This document shows, piece after piece, positions 53,801 through 64,000 of a stretch of DNA of 64,000 nt; the first letter of the stretch is position 1; each line of letters opens with the position of its first letter. The translations under genes and the position numbers were made by a program. The stretch spans positions 434,001 to 498,000 of the forward strand of contig JAMWFC010000070.1 in the NCBI GenBank assembly GCA_027475525.1, given 5' to 3'. Origin of the DNA: Macrolepiota albuminosa. Lineage: Eukaryota > Basidiomycota > Agaricomycetes > Agaricales > Agaricaceae. The notes beneath the pieces were generated by a model. The model searched no databases, was not told the origin of the DNA, and saw nothing but the letters and a program-made list of their open reading frames with translations.

Positions 53801-53950
53801 AGCCCGGAGTTCGACCTCCGACATGTTGTAGACCTTGCCGAAAGGGGGGGTGGCTCCTTCCTCGAGGTCGATGGTGTGATCATAGGGGCGGTGAGGGGGG
53901 ATCTCCTTGGCGTCTCCTTCGGAGAATACGTCAGCGAACTCGTGATACTC
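50855..53950 (-). CDS. Element A pol: RT, RNase H, integrase, chromodomain
   Basis: Reverse transcriptase begins after [19 protein letters not shown] and has [12 protein letters not shown] as catalytic centre. RNase H starts near [18 protein letters not shown], with [11 protein letters not shown]. Integrase has the zinc finger [10 protein letters not shown] ... CEPCLRAK and the DDE core [17 protein letters not shown] and [10 protein letters not shown] chromodomain ([14 protein letters not shown] then [17 protein letters not shown]) closes the protein with stop TAG 50855-50857. 77-bp duplications at 51048 (linker just before the chromodomain) and 53590 (RT) each shift the frame; collapsing them gives one continuous ORF. 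The N-terminal boundary with the protease part is approximate. Confidence 0.9.
51048..51201. repeat. 77-bp tandem duplication, A pol before chromodomain
   Basis: Copies start at 51048 and 51125, just upstream of the chromodomain. Confidence 0.92.
53590..53743. repeat. 77-bp tandem duplication, A reverse transcriptase
   Basis: Copies start at 53590 and 53667 and repeat [19 protein letters not shown]. Confidence 0.92.
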
Positions 53951-55350
53951 CGGGGGAACTACTTCTCGGAGGATTTGCTCCTTGGTTTTCTGTTCCGGGG
54001 GAATGGCGTCCCCTCGTAGGTGTTCTTCCGGGAGAGAAGGCGAGGTGTGCAGCTGAAACGTGGGGGTCCCATCCCTCATGAGGCGGGCGAAGGGGGCGGC
54101 CCCAATGATCCTGATGTCGAGTGCGCTCGGGTCGGTCGGGGTCGCGGAGGCATCGGCCGGAGCGGGTGTGACGCGTGTCTGAGACCGGCAGGGGTAGTTC
54201 GGCCCTTTGTACTTGTTCCGAGGAATGTTTGGGGGTCGACCAGGGGCCTTGAGGTCTCGGACGGGCGTGGGTGAGGCATGCGCGGGGGCGCGGCAGTCGT
54301 CCCAGGGGTGTCGGGCGTCGGGTCGCCTCCTAGGGCTCGGAGGTGCACGGCGGTCGAGGGGTGGTCTTCGGGTCCTGGGAAGGTCATGGTGAGCGTCCTC
54401 CAATCGATGTCGGGGTTCGTGTCGCGCAGCCAGGGTAGTCCCAGCACCATCGGGGTCGAGTCGTGGAGTCGCGTGACCAGGAAGTCGGAGGTGAACTCGT
54501 AGTTGTTGTCCAGGGTCACGCGTCCCGAGTGAGACCTTTGGATGGGGCCGGAGGAGGAGGGGGTGCCGTCGAGGCGTTGCAGGCGGAGGGGCTGGTCGAG
54601 GGAGTCGTGGGGGAGGTCGAGAGCGTCGCTGATGAAAACCCCGGTGGCTCCGCTGTCGATAAGGGCCGATATCGGTCCCGGGGTGCCGTCCAGCCTGGCG
54701 TTGATGACGAAGGATCGGGACGAGCGGGACTGGAGTCCGGGGGGTGGTGGGGGCTCGTCCGGGGGGTCCTTCGGGGTTGGTTTTGAGGAGTGGGGGATGT
54801 CGAAGGGGAGTTGCTGGTCGTCGGGGGTCGGGTCCCGGGTCAGGCGAAGGGTGAGGTGTCGCCAATCGATGCGGGGGTTGGTGTCTCGGAGCCACGGGAG
54901 CCCTAGGACCAGGGGTGCGGAAGGGTGAAGTTTGGTCACCAACATCCGGAGGGTGTGAGTCTGTCCGTTGGCGAAGGTAACGGGCATACGCACGAAGTGG
55001 GTGATGTCCCCCGCCGTAGAGGCGTCTCCGTCAAAGAGGCAGAGTCGTACCGGGACCGGGAGTCGCTGGGCGGGTTCCGGGGCGAAGGTAGACCATGCTT
55101 CATCGATGAAGTTGTCGGTGGCGCCACTGTCACCGGGAGTCGCTGGGCGGGTTCCGGGGCGAAGGTAGACCATGCTTCATCGATGAAGTTGTCGGTGGCG
55201 CCACTGTCAACGAGGGTGTTGAGGAGGGTTCCGGAGGGGGTGAGGCGGGTTTTGAGGAGGAGGGAGTGCGAAGAGTGGGAGGGTAGGTAAGCCGTGGGGT
55301 GTCCTGTATGAGTGTCGTAGAGCGAAGGCGTGAGACCGGGGCGGAGAAGA
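53951..55350 (-). CDS. Element A protease region with two retropepsin-like domains
   Basis: Two aspartic protease domains stand in series in one frame. The first has [15 protein letters not shown] (about 55200) and [17 protein letters not shown]. The second has [15 protein letters not shown] (about 54645) and [17 protein letters not shown]. Both have the catalytic DSG and the hydrophobic-Gly-LPWL flap-side motif, so both could be active. The second domain is followed by a proline-rich linker to RT. A 77-bp duplication (55055-55208) repeats the first active site and makes it look like a third copy; collapsing it leaves two. The junction with gag is in another frame and could not be settled. 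Confidence 0.75.
55055..55208. repeat. 77-bp tandem duplication, A protease 1
   Basis: Copies start at 55055 and 55132 and falsely double the first DSGAT motif. Confidence 0.92.
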
Positions 55351-55352
55351 CG

Positions 55353-58269
55353 TCAGGGTCGATTCCGCGATTTAGGGCGTCTTCCGGGTCTAAATCGCCG
55401 GGTCGTTTTCCGAATACTCGTAGGTGGCGTCCTCCCCTTCAAAGGTCCAGGTGGCACGTCCCATGACCTGTCGTTTGGGTCGTTTTCCGAATACTCGTAG
55501 GTGGCGTCCTCCCCTTCGAAGGTCCAGGTGGCACGTCCCATGACCTGTCGTTTGGGGCACTCGGAGATGAAATGATCTTTCTCACCACAGAGTATGCAGA
55601 CGCCCTCCCTTCTCCGTCGTTCCTGCACATCCGTCGGGACCTCAATCCAGGGTCGTCCCTTCTTTTGAAGCCGGTTGGCTCGGAGGGCCTCCTCGTCCCG
55701 TTCGTCGTCGAAGTCGAAGTCTTCGGGGTCTCCCGGGGGTTCCTCGGGGCTTGGCGCGTCGCCCGGGTCTTGGGCGGCCACGGCGGCGTTGAGCTGTGCC
55801 TGGGGGCGGGTGCCGCTGCCGGGGTTAGCATTGGGCGGGCCGCGACTCACCGGGGGTCGGCCGCCAGGGAACGCAGGGGGACCGGGGTTTCGACCTTGGG
55901 GGTTGGGAGCTTCGCCGGAGGGCCAAGGGGGTCCTCCTCTAGGGTTCCAGGGGGGTCGGGAGTTCGAATACTCGCTGCGGTCTTCCCAGTAGCGCTGGTC
56001 GATCTGCATGACGAGGGCCTTGTATCCGTCGTAGGAGGGTTGTTTCGGGGCGAGTCGGAGGACGTCCTTGATACGTTGTGGGAGGGCGCGGCGGAGGGCG
56101 TACCGGAGGGCGCTGTAATTCCAACCTGTCTCGTAAGCTTCCTTTTCAAAACGTACGATGAAGGTAGTGAAACGTTCTTCAGAGCGCATCCGGAGGTTGA
56201 AGAGGTTGTCCTCGGCCTCGGCCACGGTGTCGTATATCCCGAATTTCCCGGAGAACTCGTCGACGAAGACTTGCCAGCGAGCGAGTGCCGGGTTGTTGGG
56301 GTCGAACTGGATGAGGGCCGTGTAGTGATCGAAGGCGATCCCCTGGAGGTACGACGCGGCAAAGGCCACCCGGGAGCTGTCAACCTGAAACGTGAGCGGC
56401 TTTGCCTGAAACGTATTAAGACACTGAGTGAGGAAGGTACGCCATTTCCGGGGGTCCCGGCCCGTGAACGCATCAGGTTTCTGAATGTCTAGACGTCCTT
56501 CACGGGCGAGGGCGTCGCGAGCGTCGTCCGGTCCGGCAGCGTTACGGGGAGGGGGGCCAGCGTTGTAATAGTAGTAGTAATGATTACCCCCCCCTCCTTG
56601 AGGAGGAAAAGCACCAAGGGCGGGGCCCCACCCGCCGGGAGGTCCTCCTCCGGGTGGCTCACCTGGGGGGCCACGCCCGGGAGGTCCGTTGTCCCAAGGG
56701 GGTTCGTTCCTGCCAGGAGGGGGCCCGGGTCTCCACGCAGGGAGTGGCGGAGGTGGGGAGGTCCGTTGTCCCAAGGGGGTTCGTTCCTGCCAGGAGGGGG
56801 CCCGGGTCTCCACGCAGGGAGTGGCGGAGGTGGGGGCCTGGGGGTCGTCCTCGAGGTTCAGCTGGGGGTGGCGGAGGCGGTCGGGGAGGGTTCGGCGGTG
56901 TCGGGTCGGGCGGAGGGGGGTTAGGTGCTGGGTCGGGTGCCAGGTTGCGCGGGGGACGTTCAATCCGGGAGGGTCGGGCTTGCATCGGGGGTCGCGGGGG
57001 GTTCCGTAGGTCGAAGTGGGGTGGCGGATCGCGGCGGAAGTTGCGTTCCGGAGGGGCCGGGGCGGACGTGGCGGGCGGTGCTGGTGCCGGGGCGGGCGCG
57101 GGCGCGGGACGTCGTTCGTTGTTGTCGCGCGTGAGCTCGTCAATGTAGCATAGCGTGTCGTCCGTACTAGGGGTGTCCACCCGGGCTCTACCGGGGTTCG
57201 TCGGGGCCGGGGGTCGGGCGTTGTCTGTTCGCGGGAGGGGTTCCAGGGGTCTTTGAGGCTGTCCCCAGGTCTCGAAGGTACTAGGAACGGAGTTAGCCCT
57301 GCGGCGAGTTGACAAGCCTACCGTGCGAGCAGCGGGTTGATCGAAGAGGCCTCCCGTCGGGTTGAGGGACCGTAGTATGGCTGAGGCGTTCTGCCGTTCT
57401 TCCCGTTGCCGTTGCTCCGGAGTGGGGACCGTGGGGGCTGCCGGGACTGCTGGGGCCGGTTCCGGGGGTTCCCGTCGAATGTGAATCGAGCGACCTGGGT
57501 CCGCGGGGTCGTTGAGGGGCCGAGGGGAGGGGGACGCGTGGACTTCGTCGAGCAGTTGCTGTAATTCTTCCCGGAGGATCGTATTGCGCCTATACTTTAC
57601 CATGGCTGGCTCCGGGAGCTCTCCTCGCGTGAGGCGATCCCCGAATTCGACCAGGCAGTGAGCCCATTCCTCCGGGGTGCCTTCGAAGTCGTCGTGCCCG
57701 AATTCCACGAGCAGCGTCCTCGTCCGTTGCGCGAAGTCCTCCGGCGAGATCCTGAGGGAGCGGAGTATCTCGTCCCGTTGCCGTTCATACTCCTCGAGGC
57801 GTCGTCGTCCCATTGGCGAGGGAGGGGTTCGAGCGGGTGGAGCGGCGGCCGGGTACTGACGAGGGGGGTAGTCGGGGTAGGGGGGTCCTCGGGGTTCTCG
57901 GGGTTGGGGGACGGGGCGCTGGTAGCCGTAGTAGGGGGTGGGTGCAAAGGGGCCCTCGCTGGGGGGAATCGGGCGAGGCCCACTGGGTACAGGAGGGGTC
58001 TCCGGCAGGCCCCCGGGAATGCTCCGGTATGAGGGGACCTCCACGGGTCGTGCCATGGCTAGGTTGGGCGGAGGGGCCCAACTGGCTGAGGGCCCCAGAT
58101 CATAGAAGGATGGGTCGGGGGCCCAGTGGCGGTGGAGGTACTGAGGTTCGTATGGGAGGGGTGGGTAGACAGGGCGGGGGGTCTGCGCGGAGTAGTGGTC
58201 GGGTACCGGGCGTCCGTAAGGGTCGGTCTGGTACCCGGTGGGGTAGTAAGTGTGAGTATACGTAGCCAT
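55353..58269 (-). CDS. Element A gag
   Basis: Gag starts at ATG 58269 (MATYTHTYYPTGYQTDPYGR). The N-terminal half is proline- and tyrosine-rich and includes LEEYERQRDEILRSLRISPED. The capsid-like domain reads KPDAFTGRDPRKWRTFLTQ, then VDEFSGKFGIYDTVAEAEDNL and FIVRFEKEAYETGWNYSALR. A CCHC zinc knuckle (CILCGEKDHFISEC) lies near 55560-55605. 77-bp duplications at 56679 and 55400 break the frame; the second copy of the latter carries one mismatch (55441 versus 55518). Gag forms the virus-like particle and its knuckle binds the RNA. Confidence 0.88.
55400..55553. repeat. 77-bp tandem duplication, A gag end
   Basis: Copies start at 55400 and 55477 with a single mismatch (55441 A, 55518 G). Confidence 0.9.
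56679..56832. repeat. 77-bp tandem duplication, A gag
   Basis: Copies start at 56679 and 56756 in the proline-rich part of gag. Confidence 0.92.
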
Positions 58270-58302
58270 CAAGAACGGTGTAAGGAGAGAGTCTTGATAT
58301 TA

Positions 58303-59106
58303 TGTCAGGTTCCGCTGAATCGGGGGCTTTCCGGGAAAGCGGCGCCCTTACGATGCGGACTTGATCTACGGATACTCGGGTGTCTGGAACTCCGGGGTTA
58401 GGACTCCGGGGTTCAAGACGGGGACAGGGGTAATCCCGGGAGAGGGGACTAGAGTCCGGGAGTTTTGGGTTGGGGGTGGCTGAGAGTTAGAGGGGGTCGA
58501 GTCGTGAACCGGAGGTTCTAAGACGAGACCAAGTTAGTAACTTAAGAGTCGCGAAGTGCGTACCAAAGCTTAGAGCACGCGAATACTAAGGCGTGCCAGT
58601 CGAAGCGTACCAAACGAGGCGTACCAGTCAAACAGAGGGCACGCAATATCCAAAGTAACAGTATGCAATATCAAGACTACCGAATACAACAAGGGACTAC
58701 GCTATAAGTACTACGGGACCGGGTCTCGGGGTTCCGGGATGTCTGGGATGGGTTCCGGGGGTCATTGAGTAGCGGCAGGGGCTGTATACCGGGATCGCGC
58801 GATCAATTGGCGCGGATGGAGCCGTGATGCGTGATGCGTGATGGCCGGCACAAGTCGCGTGATCTGATCGTTGATCGGGGCTGGGGGCGGCTGATGGCAG
58901 TCCTTGATGCGCGTGATGGCGGTGTCGGCGGTCGTGATGGCGGGGCGTGTCCTGTGGGGTCGGAGGGAGGGTCCCGGAGGGTGTTCCGGGGGTGTCCCGG
59001 GGTGGGCCCGGAGGGGAGGGGTCGTGACATCTGGGGTCGGAGGGAGGGTCCCGGAGGGTGTTCCGGGGGTGTCCCGGGGTGGGCCCGGAGGGGAGGGGTC
59101 GTGACA
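58303..59106 (-). repeat. 5' LTR of element A
   Basis: 804 bp as assembled, 727 bp once the 77-bp duplication at 58955-59108 is collapsed. It differs from the 3' LTR at two positions (CTCTGG/CTCCGG and CACGAG/CACAAG). Confidence 0.9.
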
Positions 59107-59108
59107 TC
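58955..59108. repeat. 77-bp tandem duplication, A 5' LTR
   Basis: Copies start at 58955 and 59032. Without the extra copy the LTR is 727 bp, the same as its partner. Confidence 0.94.
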
Positions 59109-61071
59109 CGCACGCCAATCAAATACATCTTTAGCGACCGGAAGGCTTTGAAGAGTCCATAGAGCTCTAGCTTAGGCTGACTGTAGCGAGACTCTTGGTC
59201 GTTTAGCGTGATCGACCCAAAGCGGTTGTAGCGTCGCTGTTTCCGATTGTCGCTAAGGCACTGGCACAAGAAGTAGCCAACGGCAATGTACGAGGTATCC
59301 ACCGCCAAGATCACAGGGTCGGCAGAGGTATAATCGATGGGGACTAGGGGTTTGGCGTCTTGTAGAGCTTTTACTAAGTCTCGTTGTGCGGTAACCTGGT
59401 CTGGCCCAAATTCAAAGGGCTCGTTGGCGCGGGTGAGTTGGTTAAGGGCGTGTGCGCGATGGGCAAAGTTTTTGACGAATATCCTAAGAACGCCAACGGT
59501 ACCGAGAAAGGCGCGAACTTCAGATAAGTCGCGGCAAGGACCCCATCGCTCTAGGAGTGCTAAGCGAGACTCGTCGGGAACGCAACCGTCGGGAGTGCAG
59601 ATGTGACCGAGTATTTTGAACCTTGGCGCGCAAAGGAGGAGTTTGTGACCGCTAAACGTACCACCGCTATACTTCATACGTTGGAGAACTCGATTGAGCA
59701 GCTGGAAAAACTCCCATAGCGCTAAGCGAATGTTGGAGTTGTCAGGATGGGTTGCCGGTAAGCCGTTTACGAGTCGCCAATCTTTGGGGCCTTTGACGCC
59801 AACGTCATCAATGAAGCTTAGGACATGGTGCGGTATCTCGGGTTGGAGGATGAAGGTGATGTCGTCATGAAATATAGGGACTGAGTTTGTCCAGCCCATC
59901 GGCAAGGTAACTAGGCGCAAGGCGCCAAACGGAGTTTGAAAGGTAGTGAGATCCCGGGAAGAGGGGTGTATCAGGCGTTCGTCGTAGCCAACGTAGAGGT
60001 CAAGGGTGGCGCCACAAATGCGCCCGGCAAAAGACTCGGCAAAGTGGTCAGGGAAAGGCGGTACGCCAGAGTGTCGTATGGTTACTCTATTCAGCGGCTC
60101 AAGACTGTGAACTATGCGTAGATTGCCATTCTTTTTGAGAACACAGAACCAGCGGGAGCGGTAAGAACTATTGGAGGGCTCGTAGACGCCAGCCTTAATC
60201 TTGGTCCTAATGATTTGGCAGACCTCGGCTTCGATCGGTAAGAACTATTGGAGGGCTCGTAGACGCCAGCCTTAATCTTGGTCCTAATGATTTGGCAGAC
60301 CTCAGCTTCGATCCCAGGCGGTAACGGTCGGTTGTGCTCAGTCCACGGTACGTGAGGAATGGTCGGGATGACGACAGGCGGGAAGAAGTCTGTCCGTAGA
60401 CTACCGCGTTCTGAGTCTTCCCAAGCGAAGGCTTTATCTTGCTTAGCGACAAGATCGGTAAGGACGTTCAACTCATCTTTGGTCAAAAATCCTGTGTCGT
60501 GCTCCTTAGCGAACTGCTGTTGGCGTTCCTCGGTAAAACGTCCTGTGGGCTGAAAGGGTGGCGGATTCGGTGATAAGGTCGGTATGTCGGCAAGAGGGTC
60601 GCCAATGATCTGGCACTCGATCCTAAACGTCTCGGGAGAGTGCGTAGCAATCGGTTTTGTTTTAAGCGCAACTGGCTTATATTTCTTTTTAACTTGGACC
60701 CCTTTCCTTTTGGGAGCATTAGCTTGGTTATATACAGAGGTGGAAAGGGGAACTGTAGCCTGAGGGGCGGCAAGTCCAAGAACGGCAGGAGACGAGGCTC
60801 CGGGAAGAGTAGTGAGATAGGTGTCGGTAGACGCAATACTTTGAAAAGATTCGGAAGCGGTAAGGTACAAGTAGGCAAGAGAAGAGTCGGTAATGTTTTG
60901 ATTTTTCTGGGAAGGCTCTGCGTCGGTAGTAGGTAAAGTAGTTAAAACATCTTCGTCAAGAAAAGCAGTAGACAAAACAGTTACAAGACCAGTGAAATGG
61001 TCATATTCCAGCGTTAGCGCTACATCTCCGTGATCGTCGCCAATCACCTCCTCGATGGTCTGTGAAAACAC
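59107..61071 (-). CDS. Element B pol, RT and start of RNase H
   Basis: The frame continues gag-pro through VFSQTIEEVIGDDHGDVALT. Reverse transcriptase runs from WTEHNRPLPPGIEAEV. RSRWFCVLKKNGNLRIVHSL is its first conserved block, then LRLVTLPMGWTNSVPIFHDD, and the catalytic box is LSFIDDVGVKG, that is F-I-D-D instead of Y-L/V-D-D. RNase H begins near PVILAVDTSYIAVGYFL and is cut at KMYLIGVR by element A; it resumes at 47858. A 77-bp duplication (60159-60312, one mismatch) breaks RT. The gag-pro/pol joint needs one extra base in a C run (near 61080), either a lost base or a -1 frameshift site. Confidence 0.86.
60159..60312. repeat. 77-bp tandem duplication, B reverse transcriptase
   Basis: Copies start at 60159 and 60236 with one mismatch (60227 G, 60304 A). 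Confidence 0.9.
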
Positions 61072-63433
61072 CGGTGGGGAGGCTCGTTGGCGTGTTGGTC
61101 GGTAAACTCCGGGGGCTTAGCGCGGGCGCCTTTTCGTTGTCCCCTAGGGAACGTTGGCACCGTTCGTCGGATTCCGGAATTGGGGTCGCTAATTGTGAGG
61201 GTCGTTTCCTCGTCGGTAACTGTCTTGACGACTGATCGCGCCAAGACGTCGAAGGGTCTGCCGAGTAGTAAGTCGTATGCTGGTGAACGTAAGATGTGTA
61301 TTTGGAGATAAAAAGTGATGTCGCCAAGGGTGCATGGCACATTCTTAGCGAGGCCGAGGGATCTGTCCACGGTACCGTTAGCGCTCTGCATGTTTAGTAT
61401 AACCGTAGGGTCGTAAATGAGGCCTAGATCGTTAGCGACTTCTGCTGCCATAGAAATAATCTGAGACCCGCTATCCACGATTGCCTCTACTTCGTGCTTG
61501 TTGTCTACGGTTAGCGCTACCGAGCGGATAGCGTGCGATTCTTGAGCGACGGTAAGAATTGCTGGGTCTTCTCCATGGTCCACAGACCTAAGGTAGGTCT
61601 CTACTGGGTCCACAGAGGTAGCATTAGCGATGGAGTCGGTAAGAGGCTCATCAGTGTCGGGAGAGTCGATGGTAACAGAGAAACCAGGAAGCGCATCGTC
61701 GAGTTCATCAACCTCGGCAACGGCTGTCGCCAAGGGTCGTCGGGGAGTGACTGCCGTCTTGACCTGGTTGCGGACGTCGGGAGCAATACTACAAAGTTCT
61801 TCTACTGACCAGGTGACGTGGGTTTTCATGATGCGGTTAAAGACGTGGTTCGATTTTTCGATGTCGAAAATTGGCGCGGTAGGTCGGTAGCCACCCTCAG
61901 GACGTTTCTCGGGAGCGGCAAAGTTTTGTTGTGCGGGAGCGTGATAACGGTTGGGAATCCCTGAGTAGGGATGGAGAGGCGGCAAAGGCGGTTCGGGAGC
62001 GGTAGCGGACGACGATGGTTCTGGAGCAGTAGCAGGGGTAGTGGCAGGCGGTGCGGCAGGAGCAGGAGTCGGTAACTTGCTAGCGGGAGGCATTGGCTTG
62101 TATCCTTTAAGAGGTTGTTTAGGCTGCTTAACTTCAACCCCATCAAAAACCTGGTTCTTTAGCGAATCCAACTCCTGTTGGAGCTTGGCGATACGCTCTT
62201 CCCGCGAGAAAGTAGGGTGGTCGCCAACGCTGTCGAAATGTAAGACCTCGTGAATCATCTGCTGTTGGGTCGCTTGTTCAGGGTCGGGGTTGGCGTTGCC
62301 AGATAGCGTGCCGGTAACGATCTGTCCTGGGTTGCGCCTATGCCACTCATCAACTCGCTCCTGGAAGGACTTCTTGTCTGGGTAGTTGGGAATGATGGCG
62401 CCAGTAGTGAGAACTATCTTGCCGTCGATAGCCCGTCGAATCCTCCCTTGCCGAATATAATTCTCTAAAGTCGTGCAGCGTCCTCTAGTCATGGTATGGC
62501 CAATTTCCCCACAGAAGTGGCAAGGGCCAGGTGTGGGTACGTTAGCGGGTCGGTTAGCCGTGAGGTTGGTGGTAATCATGGTTTCAATACGTGTCATAGC
62601 GGAAGCGACAGCGGCGGTAATAGCAGCATTGAGTTCTTCTTTCTTAACGAAGTCGGCAACAGGAGGCGGGATGGGAATGATACCGTTAGTTCGCTCAGGT
62701 GGTGGGCTCGTCCTAGCACGTTGCAGTCCAACGCCAGTGTCCGTTCCCTTGAGAACCCATTTACCGGCTTCAAAGACGTCGGCAACGTTATAGGGCTCGT
62801 CTGGGTGATGAGCCTGATGAACTATCTCTAGGCGACGAGCTATGCGAGTCCAAAGCGAAGTCGGGATGCCTTGTTGGAATAGGCGACGTTCCTCGTTGAT
62901 ATATAGCTTGCCGTTCTGCAGAAGCCACCTAGCGATTTTCTGGAACTCGCGGTAATACGTAGAGAATGCGCCAAGAGATGATGTGCCACTGTCGAATGAT
63001 TCCTGTACTAGTTTCTGGAGCTCGTTTACCGTGTATCGGGTAGCCTCCTCTGCGCCAGGGTACAGCTGGATTACTGCCGTCTTCCAGTCCTCGTATGAAG
63101 CGCCTTGAGCTGGAGCTGGCGGGGCGGCAGGAACAAAGGTGGCAAACTCGGTAAGACCTGTCCACGTCTCTGCCGTGTCATATGATACGTATCTTGCCGC
63201 ATACTCCTTCATCTGCATGTGGTCGGTAATGTTACAGTCTCTGAATAAATACTCCAACTCCTTGAAATACTGGGAGAGCTCCCGTGGCTTGGACTCGTCC
63301 CATTTCGGTGCCGAGAAGTGGTTGCGTGGCGGCATGCGCTGAACTTGTTGTTCCATAGCGGTGGCTTGGACTCGTCCCATTTCGGTGCCGAGAAGTGGTT
63401 GCGTGGCGGCATGCGCTGAACTTGTTGTTCCAT
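61044..63433 (-). CDS. Element B gag-pro polyprotein
   Basis: The start is MEQQVQRMPPRNHFSAPKWD at ATG 63433; the same start appears again at 63356 because of a 77-bp duplication (63284-63437). The capsid-like part includes ELSQYFKELEYLFRDCNI and FSTYYREFQKIARWLLQNG. The zinc knuckle is unusual, C-X2-C-X4-H-X6-C (CHFCGEIGHTMTRGRC), instead of H-X4-C. A Pro/Ala-rich segment follows, then a retropepsin-like domain with AIVDSGSQIISM and LLLGRPFDVLARS. The frame is otherwise open for nearly 780 codons. Confidence 0.88.
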
Positions 63434-63437
63434 AGCG
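63284..63437. repeat. 77-bp tandem duplication, B gag start
   Basis: Copies start at 63284 and 63361 and double the gag start codon region. Confidence 0.93.
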
Positions 63438-63789
63438 ACTGTGGTAACAAGTTCGGTTAGCGGTAGTGGGGAAGGAGTTCTAGAAATTGGCGACGGGGTA
63501 AGAGAAATGAGTTGAGAAAGAGGCGTTAGCGGAGTAATGGGGGTGATTGGTTGCGGTACGGTAAAGGGCGACGCTAAGGGGTCGTCGGCGCTATAATCGA
63601 GGGAATGCGGGAAGAGATCAGGAAATGCGTCTACAGTGGCGTTCTGTAGTTCCTGGGCAAGAGAGAGACCCGGTAAGGCACCAGGTGGTTGTGGAGTTGA
63701 TGGGTGGGAAGGAGCTATGCCTTCTGCCGACTGGTCTAGCAGGCGGCGCCTACGCTGGAGACGGGTTTCTGGCGGAATTCTGCCCTAGA
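63434..63789. other. Leader between primer binding site and gag of element B
   Basis: About 350 bp of untranslated leader in the expected position. No ORF or clear structure was recognised. Confidence 0.5.
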
Positions 63790-63810
63790 GATCCCTCGCG
63801 GTGGGCTCCA
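63790..63810 (-). other. tRNA primer binding site of element B
   Basis: On the minus strand TGGAGCCCACCGCGAGGGAT starts three bases after the LTR end. Its complement ends in CCA and looks like the acceptor/T-arm 3' end of a tRNA, as expected for a minus-strand primer. The tRNA identity was not determined. Confidence 0.65.
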
Positions 63811-63813
63811 ATT

Positions 63814-64000
63814 TGATGACGCCCAAAGTTTGGTCAGTAACAAATGTAACTAAAGTGTTACCGTACCAAGAGTTTGCGTTGGGCGCGCTATAAGTGATTT
63901 GAGGAGTCCCGGGCAGGTCCCAGAGAACGCGCCTGTGAAAAAGAGGAAAATCGGTAACGGGGTTGGCAAGTGTCAAGCGCTAAGGTAAAGCGCCTAAGAA
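63814..64000 (-). repeat. 5' LTR of element B (partial, window edge)
   Basis: It starts TGATGACGCCCAAAG and matches 29533-29719 with two C/T differences. The remaining 760 bp or so lie outside the window. Confidence 0.88.

Larger units (their letters stand above)
47859..59106 (-). mobile_element. Ty3/gypsy chromovirus A, inserted in B pol
   Basis: The lower LTR is 47859-48585 and the upper LTR 58303-59106. Removing the 77-bp duplication at the upper end makes both exactly 727 bp, with two differences seen by eye. The 5-bp target duplication TCCGC flanks the element (47854-47858 and 59107-59111). The order on the minus strand is gag, two retropepsin-like domains, RT, RNase H, integrase and chromodomain. 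A spliced antisense gene lies between pol and the 3' LTR. Base composition is markedly GC-rich compared with B and C. Confidence 0.93.
29533..64000 (-). mobile_element. Ty3/gypsy element B (host of nested insertions; right end outside window)
   Basis: Element B is read on the minus strand. Its 3' LTR is at 29533-30479 and its 5' LTR starts at 63814 and runs off the window. The tRNA-type primer binding site (63790-63810) and polypurine tract (30480-30492) have the right orientation. gag-pro (63433-61044) and RT-RNase H (about 61071-59107) lie at the right, and integrase at 47858-45915. An antisense accessory gene fills 30647-45483. Three later insertions (C, D and A) account for the extra length. 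About 190 bp of the two LTRs can be compared and differ at two C/T positions, so B is older than A and C. Confidence 0.88.

Noticed and set aside
54076..55208. Three retropepsin active sites in element A
   Set aside because: One of the three DSGAT motifs is the second copy of a 77-bp duplication; only two are real.
61044..61090. Programmed -1 frameshift between gag-pro and pol of element B
   Set aside because: A missing base in a C run explains it equally well, given similar losses in host genes; undecided rather than claimed.

Overview
The window is nuclear DNA of a filamentous basidiomycete, most likely an Agaricomycete. The host genes are intron-rich with introns of about 50 bp, there is a tandem pair of CBM1-carrying GH10 xylanases, and more than half of the window is nested Ty3/gypsy LTR retrotransposon. 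No rRNA, tRNA or CRISPR locus was recognised.

Host block (1-27,811). In order: the 3' end of a Vps1-type dynamin (+), the TATA-binding protein (+), a GH5 exo-glucanase-like protein (+), the DEAD-box rRNA helicase RRP3 (+), the TRAPP II subunit Trs130/TRAPPC10 (-), ALG3 mannosyltransferase (+, divergent from TRS130 over 92 bp), two tandem secreted GH10 xylanases with N-terminal CBM1 (-), RAD18 (+), a casein kinase 1 (+) and the MRG-family chromatin protein EAF3 (+). Apart from the two xylanases these are unrelated housekeeping genes.

Repeat block (about 28,500-64,000). An inverted-repeat, hairpin-rich element (28,863-29,532) is cut by a large Ty3/gypsy element, here called B, which runs on the minus strand from its 3' LTR at 29,533 past the right edge of the window. 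B has been hit by three later insertions: chromovirus C (31,805-42,878, TSD TAAGC), a solo LTR of a B-related family, D (43,408-44,594), and chromovirus A (47,859-59,106, TSD TCCGC). B and A each carry, antisense to gag-pol, a spliced gene with a six-cysteine (Zn2Cys6-like) cluster. In both genes the first cysteine codon opens an exon after a phase-0 intron. C instead has an intronless 912-aa third ORF in the sense direction and separates gag-pro from pol by an in-frame UGA in a UGA-CUA-G context. A has two tandem retropepsin-like domains.

Assembly caution. At 32 places a stretch is repeated head-to-tail at a period of exactly 77 bp. Because 77 is not a multiple of three, every duplication inside an exon shifts the frame, and removing one copy restores the frame in most genes checked. 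A constant 77 is what unmerged k=77 de Bruijn contig overlaps would leave, so these are treated as assembly artefacts. Several one-base losses in homopolymers (GH5, TRS130, element B gag/pol) and one in ALG3 look like consensus errors too. Gene models below are given after mentally collapsing the duplications.
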